Source: Hymenobacter setariae (GTDB taxonomy: Bacteria > Bacteroidota > Bacteroidia > Cytophagales > Hymenobacteraceae). From it: a stretch of DNA of 64,000 nt. The stretch lies in the NCBI RefSeq assembly GCF_007713685.1, contig NZ_VMRJ01000001.1, positions 1,036,129 to 1,100,128 of the forward strand, in the 5' to 3' direction. The stretch's first letter is position 1. Every line of letters starts with the position of its first letter. Shown here piece after piece: positions 9,201 through 16,482 of this stretch. A model generated the notes under the pieces. That model was not told the DNA's origin. It saw only the letters and a program-made list of their open reading frames with translations, and searched no databases. A program made the position numbers and the translations under genes.

Positions 9201-9340
9201 CCCGCGCACTCTCCCCAGGCGGTGTCGTCGGTGCGGCCTAGGTTGTTCCACTTGGCTGGCTGGGCCAGCTGCTGCCCGCGTTGCAGCGTACCCGCATCAG
9301 TTACGAAGGCCCGAGCCTGGTCTTCGGAGTAAGAAATCAT
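6293..9340 (-). CDS. SWIM zinc-finger protein fused to DUF5691
   Basis: About 1015 residues, starting from the ATG at 9340 (MISYSEDQARAF). A longer frame upstream adds an unlikely leader. A SWIM zinc finger is clear at residues 66-77: CSCPSRVFPCKH, i.e. CxCx6CxH. It is followed by KHGAGLLLLL and a Pro/Ala-rich linker (about 115-165). From roughly residue 480 the sequence FAQLLRIALLGTRQSGEA starts a helical-repeat region of the DUF5691 type. In actinobacterial cassettes SWIM and DUF5691 are separate adjacent genes, and here they appear as one protein. This is the first gene of the seven-gene operon, with MoxR following after 7 nt. The SWIM fold suggests DNA or protein binding. The DUF5691 boundary is approximate. 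Confidence 0.82.
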   Translation of the reverse strand: MISYSEDQARAFVTDAGTLQRGQQLAQPAKWNNLGRTDDTAWGECAGSGSKPYLTGIDLREPAFKCSCPSRVFPCKHGAGLLLLLARQPALFAANTPPGWLEEWLAKRQQTQAKKEEKAAAPRPAVPEVATTAAVSPAGPEPASAPGGGVAPARLARMAQGADELEVWLLDLVRHGLATLDQQPAKFWESQAARLVDNQLPGLASTLRELATLRHTHADWPARLLGRLGELYWLVRAFQNHAQLPTATRQEVLQQVGITIKKEELPAYASPVADEWQVVGQLTWDEERLTARRSWLYGLGTGRYALVLEFAFGSQAFATPLVPQGIYAGGLLFYPGALPLRAAPVAFTFLGSAPLTGAQAAQQPSQLLEEYAQALGRQPWLREWPATLGQMQLAQQPGGHWVLVHPTDPVALPLRFTTDDAPWQLLARSGGQPLTLFGEWDGRAFRPLSSWPGQAAREEAAAPQPALASAEASSPVSSTASAPVAGATAGSAPENTPRQAFPPFAQLLRIALLGTRQSGEAVLPLPGLAASADSPEQQLLLAAGTLALMQKAGSQPPKATKEPPQPAPADAGQPLGPLGADAFRTLLTNSQYTAFRTDYWQQMAQHQRLVPPALLVAALQNESFRQHSPGNLALLGERGRWLAQQNPDWHAVLAPEQSADDLSVWETGTLAQRKHFIRQLRQTDAEQARQFLGAALPAEPAAAQAALLGELAPTVEAADAALLTSYLASKSKEVRQTVVLLLVRLPNSELQERLWQRAVSLLGLKRPLLGRNKLLVELPEGWDKSWQAEGIEQKTTSIEGGERAGWLGQLLSLLPPSRWTAHLGASAEELLDLAADSEWHTLLLRAWARAASLHQDKGFAVPLLLHHFAQPHLLAQQQATHLLALLSEDEKLALLRTQLPPRTSELPRFLPEFLAHVSAPWPADVVQAVLQFAAKVLVPSVAYYYGEPHQRLSALWARLASAAPIEQLAACTHTLEPLASTHPPVATLVEQFLESVRFRQQLAASLTEPFTPSLS

Positions 9341-9531
9341 GTTAACAGGCTTGGCAGTAGCGGCACATATTGCGGCACAAAGTAGCACGGAATAGTAACT
9401 CCTCCCCTACTGGCCGCCCTTCTTCTTTTTTAGAAGAAAGTCGTGACTACAACGAGAGGATTTTACCTCTTTTACCCAAACCTCTCGGCTGACTCCCAAA
9501 AGTCGCCGTGGCGGCTGGCGAAGCATTCTCC

Positions 9532-9539
9532 TACCTTTG
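9532..9539 (+). promoter_or_regulatory. Bacteroidota -7 box upstream of cobQ
   Basis: The sequence TACCTTTG matches the Bacteroidota -7 consensus TAnnTTTG and ends 31 nt before the cobQ ATG. I see no convincing TTTG -33 box at the usual distance, so this rests on one element. The same octamer occurs before the cobalamin riboswitch at 14999. Confidence 0.45.
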
Positions 9540-9570
9540 TCCACTTCTGTAGTGCGCCCTGGTTTTAATT

Positions 9571-11043
9571 ATGCTTCGTCCCATCATGTTTGTCGGCACT
9601 GCCTCCGATGTGGGCAAAAGCGTCATAACCGCGGGCTTCTGCCGGCTCTTTCGGCAAGACGGCTACTCGCCGGCGCCCTTCAAGGCGCAGAACATGTCGC
9701 TCAATAGCTACGCCACGCCCGAGGGCCTAGAAATAGGCCGGGCGCAGGCCGTACAGGCCGAAGCCGCCGGCATTCCATGCCACGTCGATATGAACCCGGT
9801 ACTGCTCAAGCCGACCTCCGACCAGGCCTCGCAGGTGGTGCTCAATGGCCGGCCCATCGGCACGCAGTCGGCCTACGAGTACTTCCGCGCTAACGACCGG
9901 CACAAGTTGTTTACGGCAGCCACTCAGGCCTTCGACCGGCTGGCCAGCCGCTACTCGCCGGTGGTGCTGGAGGGTGCCGGCAGCATCTCGGAGCTCAACC
10001 TCAAGCGCCGCGACATTACCAACCTGCGCATGGCCCGGCACGCCGGCGCGGCCACCTACCTCATAGCCGACATCGACCGCGGCGGCGTGTTTGGGAGCGT
10101 GTACGGCACGCTGGCGCTGTTAGAGCCCGAAGAGAAAGCCTGCATTAAGGGCATACTTATCAATAAGTTTAGGGGCGACGCGCGGCTATTTGACGATGGC
10201 CGGCAGCAGTTGGCCGCGCTCACGGGCGTACCAGTGGTGGGCGTGCTGCCCTATTTCCGCGACATCTTTATCGAGGAAGAAGACTCGGTGGCGCTGGCTC
10301 GCAAGCAGCGGGGGCCGGCCGCGGCTGGCCGCGTGCAGGTAGCCGTGGTGCTACTGGGCCGCATGTCCAATTTCACCGATTTTGACGCCCTAGGGCACGA
10401 CTCGCGCGTGCACCTGTTCTACACGCACGAAGCGGCTGAACTAGCCGCGGCCGATATCATCATCTTACCGGGTAGCAAAAATACGATTGACGACCTTATC
10501 GCCTTAAAGAACACGGGCTTGGCAGCGGCCATCATTCAGGCGCACCGGGCCGGTAAAACGGTAGTTGGCATCTGCGGGGGATACCAAATGCTGGGCCGCT
10601 CGGTAGAGGACCCCGACGGAATAGAGAGCCGCGTAGCCGCTACGGCCGGCCTAGGGCTGCTGCCCGTGCGCACCGTACTACAAGGCGAAAAGACCACGCA
10701 GCAGCGCCATTTTGCCTTCCGCGATGCGCCCGCGGCCGACTGCCAAGGCTACGAAATCCACATGGGCCAGACTACGCCCGATGGCCCCGCGCAGCCTGTG
10801 GCCACGCTGGCCGATGGCGCGCCCGATGGCTACTATGCCGGCCCCACCTGCTGGGGCACCTACCTGCACGGCATTCTAGACAACCCGCCAGTTATCGAGT
10901 ACCTGCTGGCGCCTTACACCATGCAGGCACCCAGCGCGCCCCTCGACTTTACGGCCTTCAAAAACAGCCAGTTCGACCGCCTGGCCGACCTCATCCGGGC
11001 CAACGTGGATATGAATCAAATTTACGCCGCCCTCCAACGCTAG
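9571..11043 (+). CDS. cobQ: Cobyric acid synthase (glutamine-dependent)
   Basis: A 490-residue protein, the usual length for CobQ/CbiP. It has an N-terminal P-loop-like amidoligase domain (FVGTASDVGKSVITAGF, residues 7-23) with FKAQNMSLNS (37-46). The C-terminal class I glutamine amidotransferase domain has its nucleophile Cys335 in VVGICGGYQML and His433 in GTYLHGILDN. The enzyme amidates four carboxylates of adenosylcobyrinate a,c-diamide using glutamine and ATP, in the cytosol. It is the first gene of a plus-strand run with the CobD-like aminotransferase (10-nt gap) and cbiB. It is divergent from the SWIM gene across a 230-nt gap. Confidence 0.96.
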   Translation: MLRPIMFVGTASDVGKSVITAGFCRLFRQDGYSPAPFKAQNMSLNSYATPEGLEIGRAQAVQAEAAGIPCHVDMNPVLLKPTSDQASQVVLNGRPIGTQSAYEYFRANDRHKLFTAATQAFDRLASRYSPVVLEGAGSISELNLKRRDITNLRMARHAGAATYLIADIDRGGVFGSVYGTLALLEPEEKACIKGILINKFRGDARLFDDGRQQLAALTGVPVVGVLPYFRDIFIEEEDSVALARKQRGPAAAGRVQVAVVLLGRMSNFTDFDALGHDSRVHLFYTHEAAELAAADIIILPGSKNTIDDLIALKNTGLAAAIIQAHRAGKTVVGICGGYQMLGRSVEDPDGIESRVAATAGLGLLPVRTVLQGEKTTQQRHFAFRDAPAADCQGYEIHMGQTTPDGPAQPVATLADGAPDGYYAGPTCWGTYLHGILDNPPVIEYLLAPYTMQAPSAPLDFTAFKNSQFDRLADLIRANVDMNQIYAALQR

Positions 11044-11053
11044 CCCCTCCCCC

Positions 11054-12082
11054 ATGCTCCACGGCCACGGCGACGACGGCTACCGCCACGCCTCCCCCAT
11101 CCGCGCCGACTTCAGCACCAACGTGTGGTACGGCGGCCCCCCGGCGGGCCTGCAAGACTACGTATTCAGCCAGTGGCCCAGCGTGAGCCGCTACCCCGAG
11201 GTGCTGGCCGAAAGCCTAGCCGCCCGCATTGCGGCCCACCACGGCGTGGCCCCCGCGCAGGTGCTCGTGAGCAGCGGCACCACCGAAAGCATTTACCTGG
11301 TGGCGCAGGCCTGGGCGGGGCAGCGCAGCACGGTGCTCACGCCCGCCTTTGCCGAGTATGAAGATGCTTGCCAGCTGCACGGCCACTCGCTACATTTTTT
11401 GCCCTGGGAGGACCTAGGAACCACCCAGGCACTAGCCAGCGACCTAGTTTTTATCTGCAACCCCAACAACCCCACCGGCAGCGTGCTAACGCCCGGCCTG
11501 CTGCCGGCTCTCCTGGCGCAAAATCCCGCCACCGTGTTTGTGCTCGACGAGGCATTTATCGAGTTCACGGCTAGTATCGAGTCGGCCATTCCGCTGCTGA
11601 CAACCTTCGATAACCTCTTGATAATGCGCTCGCTCACGAAGGCCTACGCCATTCCGGGCCTGCGCCTAGGGTACGTGGTGGCCTCGGCGGCGCTGGTAGC
11701 GCAGCTCAGCCGCCATAAGGCGCCGTGGGCGGTAAATGCGCTGGCCGTGGCGGCGGGCCACTACCTCTTCGAAAACTACGCGCAGGTGCAACTGCCTCTC
11801 GCCCAACTACTGGCCGAGAAAGCGGCTCTGGTAGCTGCGCTGGCGCAAAACCCCGGCTTCGACATGTTGCCCAGCCACACCCATTATTTCCTGGCGCGCA
11901 CGCGGCGCGGCACAGCCGCCGAGCTCAAGCGCTGGCTGCTAGACCAGCACGGCCTGCTGATTCGCGACGCCAGCAATTTTAGAGGGCTGACGCCGGCGCA
12001 TTTCCGCATCGGCACGCGCGGCCCCGCCGACAACCAATTTCTCCTCACCGCTCTCGCCGCATGGACCGCTTCACCCGCCTAG
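11054..12082 (+). CDS. cobD: PLP-dependent aminotransferase, CobD/HisC-like (threonine-phosphate decarboxylase)
   Basis: A 342-residue fold-type I aminotransferase. It has the substrate-side motif ICNPNNPTGS (about 134-143), FVLDEAF (162-168) and the PLP lysine K196 in RSLTKAYAIPGLRLGY. The N-terminus HGHGDDGYRH followed by DFSTNVWYGGPP is the typical opening of CobD/CobC-type proteins in cobalamin loci and differs from HisC. The role is probably formation of (R)-1-amino-2-propanol phosphate from threonine phosphate, which supplies the linker that CbiB attaches. It lies between cobQ and cbiB and overlaps the cbiB start by 22 nt. Discrimination from histidinol-phosphate aminotransferase rests mainly on context. 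Confidence 0.88.
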   Translation: MLHGHGDDGYRHASPIRADFSTNVWYGGPPAGLQDYVFSQWPSVSRYPEVLAESLAARIAAHHGVAPAQVLVSSGTTESIYLVAQAWAGQRSTVLTPAFAEYEDACQLHGHSLHFLPWEDLGTTQALASDLVFICNPNNPTGSVLTPGLLPALLAQNPATVFVLDEAFIEFTASIESAIPLLTTFDNLLIMRSLTKAYAIPGLRLGYVVASAALVAQLSRHKAPWAVNALAVAAGHYLFENYAQVQLPLAQLLAEKAALVAALAQNPGFDMLPSHTHYFLARTRRGTAAELKRWLLDQHGLLIRDASNFRGLTPAHFRIGTRGPADNQFLLTALAAWTASPA

Positions 12083-13017
12083 CCACGCCCTTGGCCCTAG
12101 GCTACGCCCTCGACCTATGGCTGGCCGACCCCGAAGGCTGGCCCCACCCCGTGCGCACCTACGGCGCGCTCATCGCCGCCGGCGAGCGGCACCTCAATCA
12201 CGGGTCGCACCGCTTCGCTAAAGGTACCGGACTGGCCGCCGGGCTGGTGGGCGGCACGTTCTTGACCTTTAAGCTGCTGCACCAGCTGTTGCGGCGCCTG
12301 CCCCCAGGCTGGGCCGTGGCTGCTGATACCGTGTGGGTATTCTACGGGCTGGCCAATACGGGCCTGGTGCGTGAGGGCCGGGCGGTGTTTGTAGTGCTGG
12401 ATAGCGAAGGCTTAGAAGCCGGCCGCCGCCAGCTGGCCCGCATTGTGGGGCGCGACACGGCCCGGCTCGGTGCCCAGCAGATACGCACGGCCGTGCTCGA
12501 AAGCCTGGCCGAAAACCTGAGCGATGGCGTGGTAGCCCCGCTCTGCGCCTACGCCCTAGGTGGTGTGCCGGGGCTCATGGCGTACAAAATGGTCAACACC
12601 CTCGACTCGATGGTGGGCTACCGCAGCCCGCGCTACGAGCAGTTTGGCAAGTTTGCGGCCCGCCTCGACGACGTTGCCAACCTGCTGCCCGCCCGCCTCA
12701 CGGCCGGGCTACTGGCGGCGCTGGGCGGCAGCGGGCGAGCGCTTCGGTTTATCGGGCGGTTTGGCAATCAGCACAAAAGCCCCAACGCTGGCTACCCCGA
12801 GGCCGCGCTGGCCGGTGTACTCGACTGCCGCTTTGGGGGTCCCAATTACTACCACGGCCAGCTCGTGCCCAAGCCCTACATCGGCGACAACCCGCGCCCC
12901 ATCGGCCCCACCGAAATCGAGCGGGTGGCCCGCCTCAACCACGCTGTGTGCGCGGTGGTAGTAGCTGGCATTATAGGGCTATTCTGGCTGCGCCACCGGC
13001 GCCGGGCCGGCGAGTAG
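12061..13017 (+). CDS. cbiB: Adenosylcobinamide-phosphate synthase (membrane)
   Basis: A 318-residue CbiB/CobD-family membrane protein. The family motifs are LWLADPEGWPHPVRTYG near the N-terminus, ENLSDGVVAPL in the middle, MAYKMVNTLDSMVGYR, and GDNPRPIGPTEIERV near the C-terminus. Hydrophobic segments at about 55-75, 85-105, 170-190 and 290-312 are expected for this inner-membrane enzyme. It joins cobyric acid and aminopropanol phosphate. The start at 12061 overlaps the CobD-like gene by 22 nt. The 3' end overlaps the convergent cbiA gene by 39 nt, so both stop codons lie inside the other coding sequence. Confidence 0.95.
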   Translation: MDRFTRLATPLALGYALDLWLADPEGWPHPVRTYGALIAAGERHLNHGSHRFAKGTGLAAGLVGGTFLTFKLLHQLLRRLPPGWAVAADTVWVFYGLANTGLVREGRAVFVVLDSEGLEAGRRQLARIVGRDTARLGAQQIRTAVLESLAENLSDGVVAPLCAYALGGVPGLMAYKMVNTLDSMVGYRSPRYEQFGKFAARLDDVANLLPARLTAGLLAALGGSGRALRFIGRFGNQHKSPNAGYPEAALAGVLDCRFGGPNYYHGQLVPKPYIGDNPRPIGPTEIERVARLNHAVCAVVVAGIIGLFWLRHRRRAGE

Positions 13018-14331
13018 CGCTTCAATAAACGCCGAGTTTTCGCCCCAGTACAGGTGCACGTAGGACGCCCATACGTTACCCTGCCGGTAAAGCGGGGCGG
13101 GCACGGCCACACCTTTAGCATTGGTAATCAGCGCCGGGGCGGGCGTCAGGCCGTGGTCGGCGAGCTGGGAGTAGTGAAACTCGTGCCCCTTGACAGTCAA
13201 TTCATTCCAAGCCACCGTGCGGTAGCCGAGCGTCAGCTTGGCCCCGACCATCGAGGTGGTGCAAGGCAGGGCGCCCACCATAGAGAAGCTTTGGCCCTGG
13301 GCATCGAGCAGGTGCTGCCCTAGGTACATGAGGCCGCCGCACTCGGCGTAGGCCAGGCCGCCCCCGGCGCAGTAGGCCGCGATGCTGGCGCGCATGGCTT
13401 CGTTGGCGCTGAGAGCTTCGGCAAACAGCTCGGGATAGCCGCCGGGCAGGTACAGAAAATCGGTGCCGGGCGGCAGCGCAGCATCGGCCAGCGGGCTGAA
13501 ATAGGTAACCTCGCCCAGGCGGGCTAGGGCTTGCAGGTTTCGGTGATAAGTGAAAGTAAAAGCCGCGTCTTGGGCCACGGCAATGCGCCGCGGAGCGGGG
13601 CAAGCCGCCACGGTTGTATGCGGCGCGGCCGCCGCTGGGGCTGCCGTGCGCGTTACGGCCAGTAGGCGGTCGAGGTCTACGGTTTGGGGCAGCGCATCCG
13701 CCAGCGCCTCCACAATGGCTTCGTACTGAATAGCTGTATCAATCGACAGCCCTAGGTGGCGCGAAGGAATGACAAAAGCTGGATTGTTAGGCAAGTATCC
13801 CAGTGGCTCCACGCCCACGTCCTCACACGCCTCGCGCAAGAAGTGGTAGTGCGAGGCCGTATTCACGAAGTTGAAAATAGCCCCAACCAGCCGGATGCCG
13901 GGATAAAAATTCTTGAACCCAAACAGCAGCGGGGCCACCGAGTAGGCCATGGCCTTGGCATTAACGACCAGAATAACCGGAATACCGAGCTGCTCGGCCA
14001 CGTCGGCGGCGCTGCCGCGCATGCGGTCGGCCCCGTCGAAAAGGCCCATTACACCTTCTACCACTGCCACATCGGCCGCGGCCATGGCGTCTGCGTACGT
14101 GGCCTGCGCGTGGCCCACCGACGCCATAAACAAGTCGAGGTTGAGGCTGGGGCGGCCGGCCGCCTGCGTGTGGTGGTGGGTGTCGAGGTAGTCGGGGCCA
14201 CACTTGAAGGGCTGCACCACGAGTCCGCGCCGGGCCAGGGCCCGTAATAGGCCCAGCGTGAGCGTGGTTTTACCGCTGCCGCTGCTGGGCGCAGCGAGCA
14301 AAAACTGGGGTTTTTCGGGGGTAGAAGGCAT
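12979..14331 (-). CDS. cbiA: Cobyrinate a,c-diamide synthase
   Basis: A 450-residue protein of normal CbiA/CobB length. The N-terminal P-loop is AAPSSGSGKTTLTLGL (13-28), followed by FKCGPDYLD. The C-terminal glutamine amidotransferase domain carries the nucleophile Cys331 in YAECGGLMYLG and a late SYVHLYWGE histidine segment. It amidates the a and c carboxylates of cobyrinate (or the cobalt form) with glutamine and ATP. The gene is convergent with cbiB, sharing 39 nt at the 3' ends, and divergent from the small NTPase gene at 14426. This makes it the only minus-strand gene in the cobalamin locus, so it probably has its own promoter in 14332-14425. Confidence 0.95.
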   Translation of the reverse strand: MPSTPEKPQFLLAAPSSGSGKTTLTLGLLRALARRGLVVQPFKCGPDYLDTHHHTQAAGRPSLNLDLFMASVGHAQATYADAMAAADVAVVEGVMGLFDGADRMRGSAADVAEQLGIPVILVVNAKAMAYSVAPLLFGFKNFYPGIRLVGAIFNFVNTASHYHFLREACEDVGVEPLGYLPNNPAFVIPSRHLGLSIDTAIQYEAIVEALADALPQTVDLDRLLAVTRTAAPAAAAPHTTVAACPAPRRIAVAQDAAFTFTYHRNLQALARLGEVTYFSPLADAALPPGTDFLYLPGGYPELFAEALSANEAMRASIAAYCAGGGLAYAECGGLMYLGQHLLDAQGQSFSMVGALPCTTSMVGAKLTLGYRTVAWNELTVKGHEFHYSQLADHGLTPAPALITNAKGVAVPAPLYRQGNVWASYVHLYWGENSAFIEALLAGPAPVAQPE

Positions 14332-14425
14332 GAAAAGGCGAAAAGGCGCGAGCTTTGCGGGCGCGTCGGGGCCGGGTAGCGGCTTGCTGCTAGCTAGGCC
14401 AGGCGCTGGTTATTTAGGTTATTAC

Positions 14426-14959
14426 ATGGCCCTCTACGTGATTTCGGGCGGCCCTGGGGCCGGCAAAACTACGCTGCTGGCGGCCCTGCGCCGGGCGGGC
14501 TTTGTGGGCGTGGCCGAGGTTTCGCGCGCACTCATTCAAGAGCAGGTGGCCCTAGGTAGCGGACTGGTGCCGTGGCTCGACCTAGGCGGCTTTGCCGAGC
14601 TGGCGCAGGCGCGCATGGTGGCCCAGTACGTGGCAGCCAGCCAGCACGCCGGCCCCGTTTTCTTCGACCGGGGCCTGCCCGACCTACTCGCCTACCTGGA
14701 GGTGGCCAGCCAGCCGGTGCCCGCGTCCACCCACGCGGCAGTGGCGGCGCACCCCTACCAAAGCCCGGTTTTTCTGGCCCCGCCCTGGCCCGACATCTAC
14801 GTAAACGACGCCGAGCGCTGGCAAACCTTTGCCGAAGCCCAGGCCCTGTATCAAGCCCTGCGCCGCACCTACCAGGCCCTGGGCTACCCGGTGCTCGACC
14901 TCCCCAAAGCCTCCGTAGCGGAGCGCGTTGCCTTCGTGCAGACGGTGGTAGGGACCTAG
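14426..14959 (+). CDS. Small P-loop NTPase (AAA_28-like) in the cobalamin locus
   Basis: A 177-residue protein starting at MALYVISGGPGAGKTTLL, so the Walker A motif is GGPGAGKT near residue 8. Later motifs are FFDRGLPDLLAYLE (about 76-90) and DIYVNDAERWQTF (about 124-136). These match the AAA_28/predicted-ATPase type, related to small nucleoside or nucleotide kinases. I place the start at the ATG at 14426; the open frame extends further upstream but that part overlaps the cbiA start. It lies between cbiA and the riboswitch-controlled btuF operon. The gene has no established cobalamin step that I know of. A kinase-like or salvage role is inference from position only. Confidence 0.8.
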   Translation: MALYVISGGPGAGKTTLLAALRRAGFVGVAEVSRALIQEQVALGSGLVPWLDLGGFAELAQARMVAQYVAASQHAGPVFFDRGLPDLLAYLEVASQPVPASTHAAVAAHPYQSPVFLAPPWPDIYVNDAERWQTFAEAQALYQALRRTYQALGYPVLDLPKASVAERVAFVQTVVGT

Positions 14960-14998
14960 GCAGCCTGGTCGCATAAGCGGCGCTTCACATTCTGGACC

Positions 14999-15006
14999 TA
15001 CCTTTG
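14999..15006 (+). promoter_or_regulatory. Bacteroidota -7 box before the cobalamin riboswitch
   Basis: TACCTTTG matches TAnnTTTG and lies 8 nt before the first paired base of the riboswitch. That is the right place for a transcript beginning at the aptamer. No clear -33 box was seen. Confidence 0.55.
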
Positions 15007-15013
15007 CCCCAGC

Positions 15014-15192
15014 AAATGGTCGTGGCTTCCGCGGTGCGGGGCCGCGTGAAAAGGGAATCCGGTGTAAATCCGGGACAGTCTCCGCTGCTGTAACCCCTCC
15101 ACCAAACCGACTGATACCTAGGCGCCACTGTTTCCGATGCAGGAAATGGGAAGGCCATCAGTCGGCGGGGAAGTCAGAAGACCTGCCATTTA
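15014..15192 (+). ncRNA. Cobalamin riboswitch
   Basis: The leader has the conserved core of the adenosylcobalamin aptamer. There is a GGGAATCCGGTG block followed by AAATCCGGGACAGTC, then CCGCTGCTGTAA at 15083-15094, a GGGAAGGCC block around 15158, and the B12 box AGTCAGAAGACCTGCC at 15172-15187. An AAATGG/CCATTT pair at 15014-15019 and 15186-15191 can close the outer stem. It lies 43 nt before the btuF-like start, so cobalamin should repress the uptake operon. A weak GCCTT/AAGGC hairpin follows around 15208-15226 and could be part of the expression platform. Confidence 0.95.
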
Positions 15193-15234
15193 CTACATAC
15201 AGTCCTGGCCTTCGGTAGAAAGGCTCGTCGTACC

Positions 15235-16482
15235 ATGCCCCACTCATTGCTACCCACCGGCCAGGCCGGTGGCGTACCGTCGTTTTTTTCGTTTCGCCGG
15301 AGCTTCGCGCTCGCGGCCTTGCTGCTTAGCTCGCTGGCTAGCGCGGGGCAGGTAGCGGCCCCTAGGGCTGCCGCGCCCAAATCCGCCACACCACGCGTGG
15401 CGCCGCCCAAGCCTGCCGCCACCGCCGTGCGAGGCCGCACTACGGTAGATTTCGCCAAGGGCTTCACCATCAGCTACGTGCCGGGGGGCAAGGTGGTCAC
15501 CATCCTGAGCCCCTTTGAGCAAAAAACGACCGCCACGCGCTACCTGCTGGTGCCGCGCGGGGCCGCTCGCCCCAAGGGCTACGCCGACGCCATTGTGATA
15601 GAAACGCCTCTGCGCACGCTGGTAGGCTTGTCGTCGATGCACGTGGCACTGGTCGATTTCCTAGGCGCTGCCGATGTACTGGTAGGCCTCGGCAATCTCA
15701 AATACGCCTCGGCTCCGCGGGTGCGGCAGCGCATTGCGGCGGGCAAAATCATCGAAGCCGGCCAAGGCAAGGAGCTTAATAACGAGCAGCTTATTGCCCA
15801 GCACCCCGACCTCGTGATGGCCACCGGCTGGCCCGGCGAGGGCCTCACACGCTACCAGACGCTGCAAGCCGCTGGGGTTCCCGTGATGATTAATTCGGAA
15901 TGGGTGGAATCGACTCCGTTAGGCCGCGCTGAGTGGGTGAAGGTGGTGGCCGCCCTGCTCGACAAAGAAGACCTAGTAAACCAGAAGTTTGGGCAGGTAG
16001 TGCGCGAGTACCAGCGGCTGGCCGCCCTAGGCCACCGGGCCACCAAAAAGCCGCGCGTGATAGTGGGCCTGCCCTTTAAGGACGTGTGGCACGTGCCCGA
16101 TACCGACAGCTACATGGCGCAGTTTCTGCGCGATGCGGGCACCACCTACCAGTGGGATAAAACCAAATCGCCGCAGGGCAGCCTAGCGCTCTCCTTCGAG
16201 GCCGTGGCCCCGGTAGCCCTCACCGCCGATTACTGGCTGCAAACCGGCACGGCCACCACCAAGGCCGACATCGTGGCCCAAGATGCCCGCTACGCGGCTT
16301 TCGCGCCCTTCAAGACCGGCCGGCTTTACAACAACAACCGCCGCACCAACGCCCAGGGCTCCAACGACTACTGGGAATCGGGGGCGGTGCGGCCCGACCT
16401 GTTGCTGGCCGACTTAATCAAGATTCTGCACCCCGAGCTGTTGCCCACCTGGCAGCTGTACTACTACCAGCAAGTCAAGTGA
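15235..16482 (+). CDS. btuF: Cobalamin ABC transporter substrate-binding protein (BtuF-like)
   Basis: A 415-residue periplasmic binding protein of the TroA/BtuF superfamily (PF01497 type). The N-terminus carries a hydrophobic signal segment (FALAALLLSSLASAGQ, about 21-37), then a Pro/Ala-rich stretch. Binding-protein landmarks are a VETPLRTLVGLSSMHVAL-like segment, ADVLVGLGNLKYA, and HPDLVMATGW. Being first after the cobalamin riboswitch and directly before permease and ATPase genes supports corrinoid as ligand. The stop overlaps the permease start in GTGA. No lipobox cysteine is visible, so it may be soluble in the periplasm. Confidence 0.88.
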   Translation: MPHSLLPTGQAGGVPSFFSFRRSFALAALLLSSLASAGQVAAPRAAAPKSATPRVAPPKPAATAVRGRTTVDFAKGFTISYVPGGKVVTILSPFEQKTTATRYLLVPRGAARPKGYADAIVIETPLRTLVGLSSMHVALVDFLGAADVLVGLGNLKYASAPRVRQRIAAGKIIEAGQGKELNNEQLIAQHPDLVMATGWPGEGLTRYQTLQAAGVPVMINSEWVESTPLGRAEWVKVVAALLDKEDLVNQKFGQVVREYQRLAALGHRATKKPRVIVGLPFKDVWHVPDTDSYMAQFLRDAGTTYQWDKTKSPQGSLALSFEAVAPVALTADYWLQTGTATTKADIVAQDARYAAFAPFKTGRLYNNNRRTNAQGSNDYWESGAVRPDLLLADLIKILHPELLPTWQLYYYQQVK

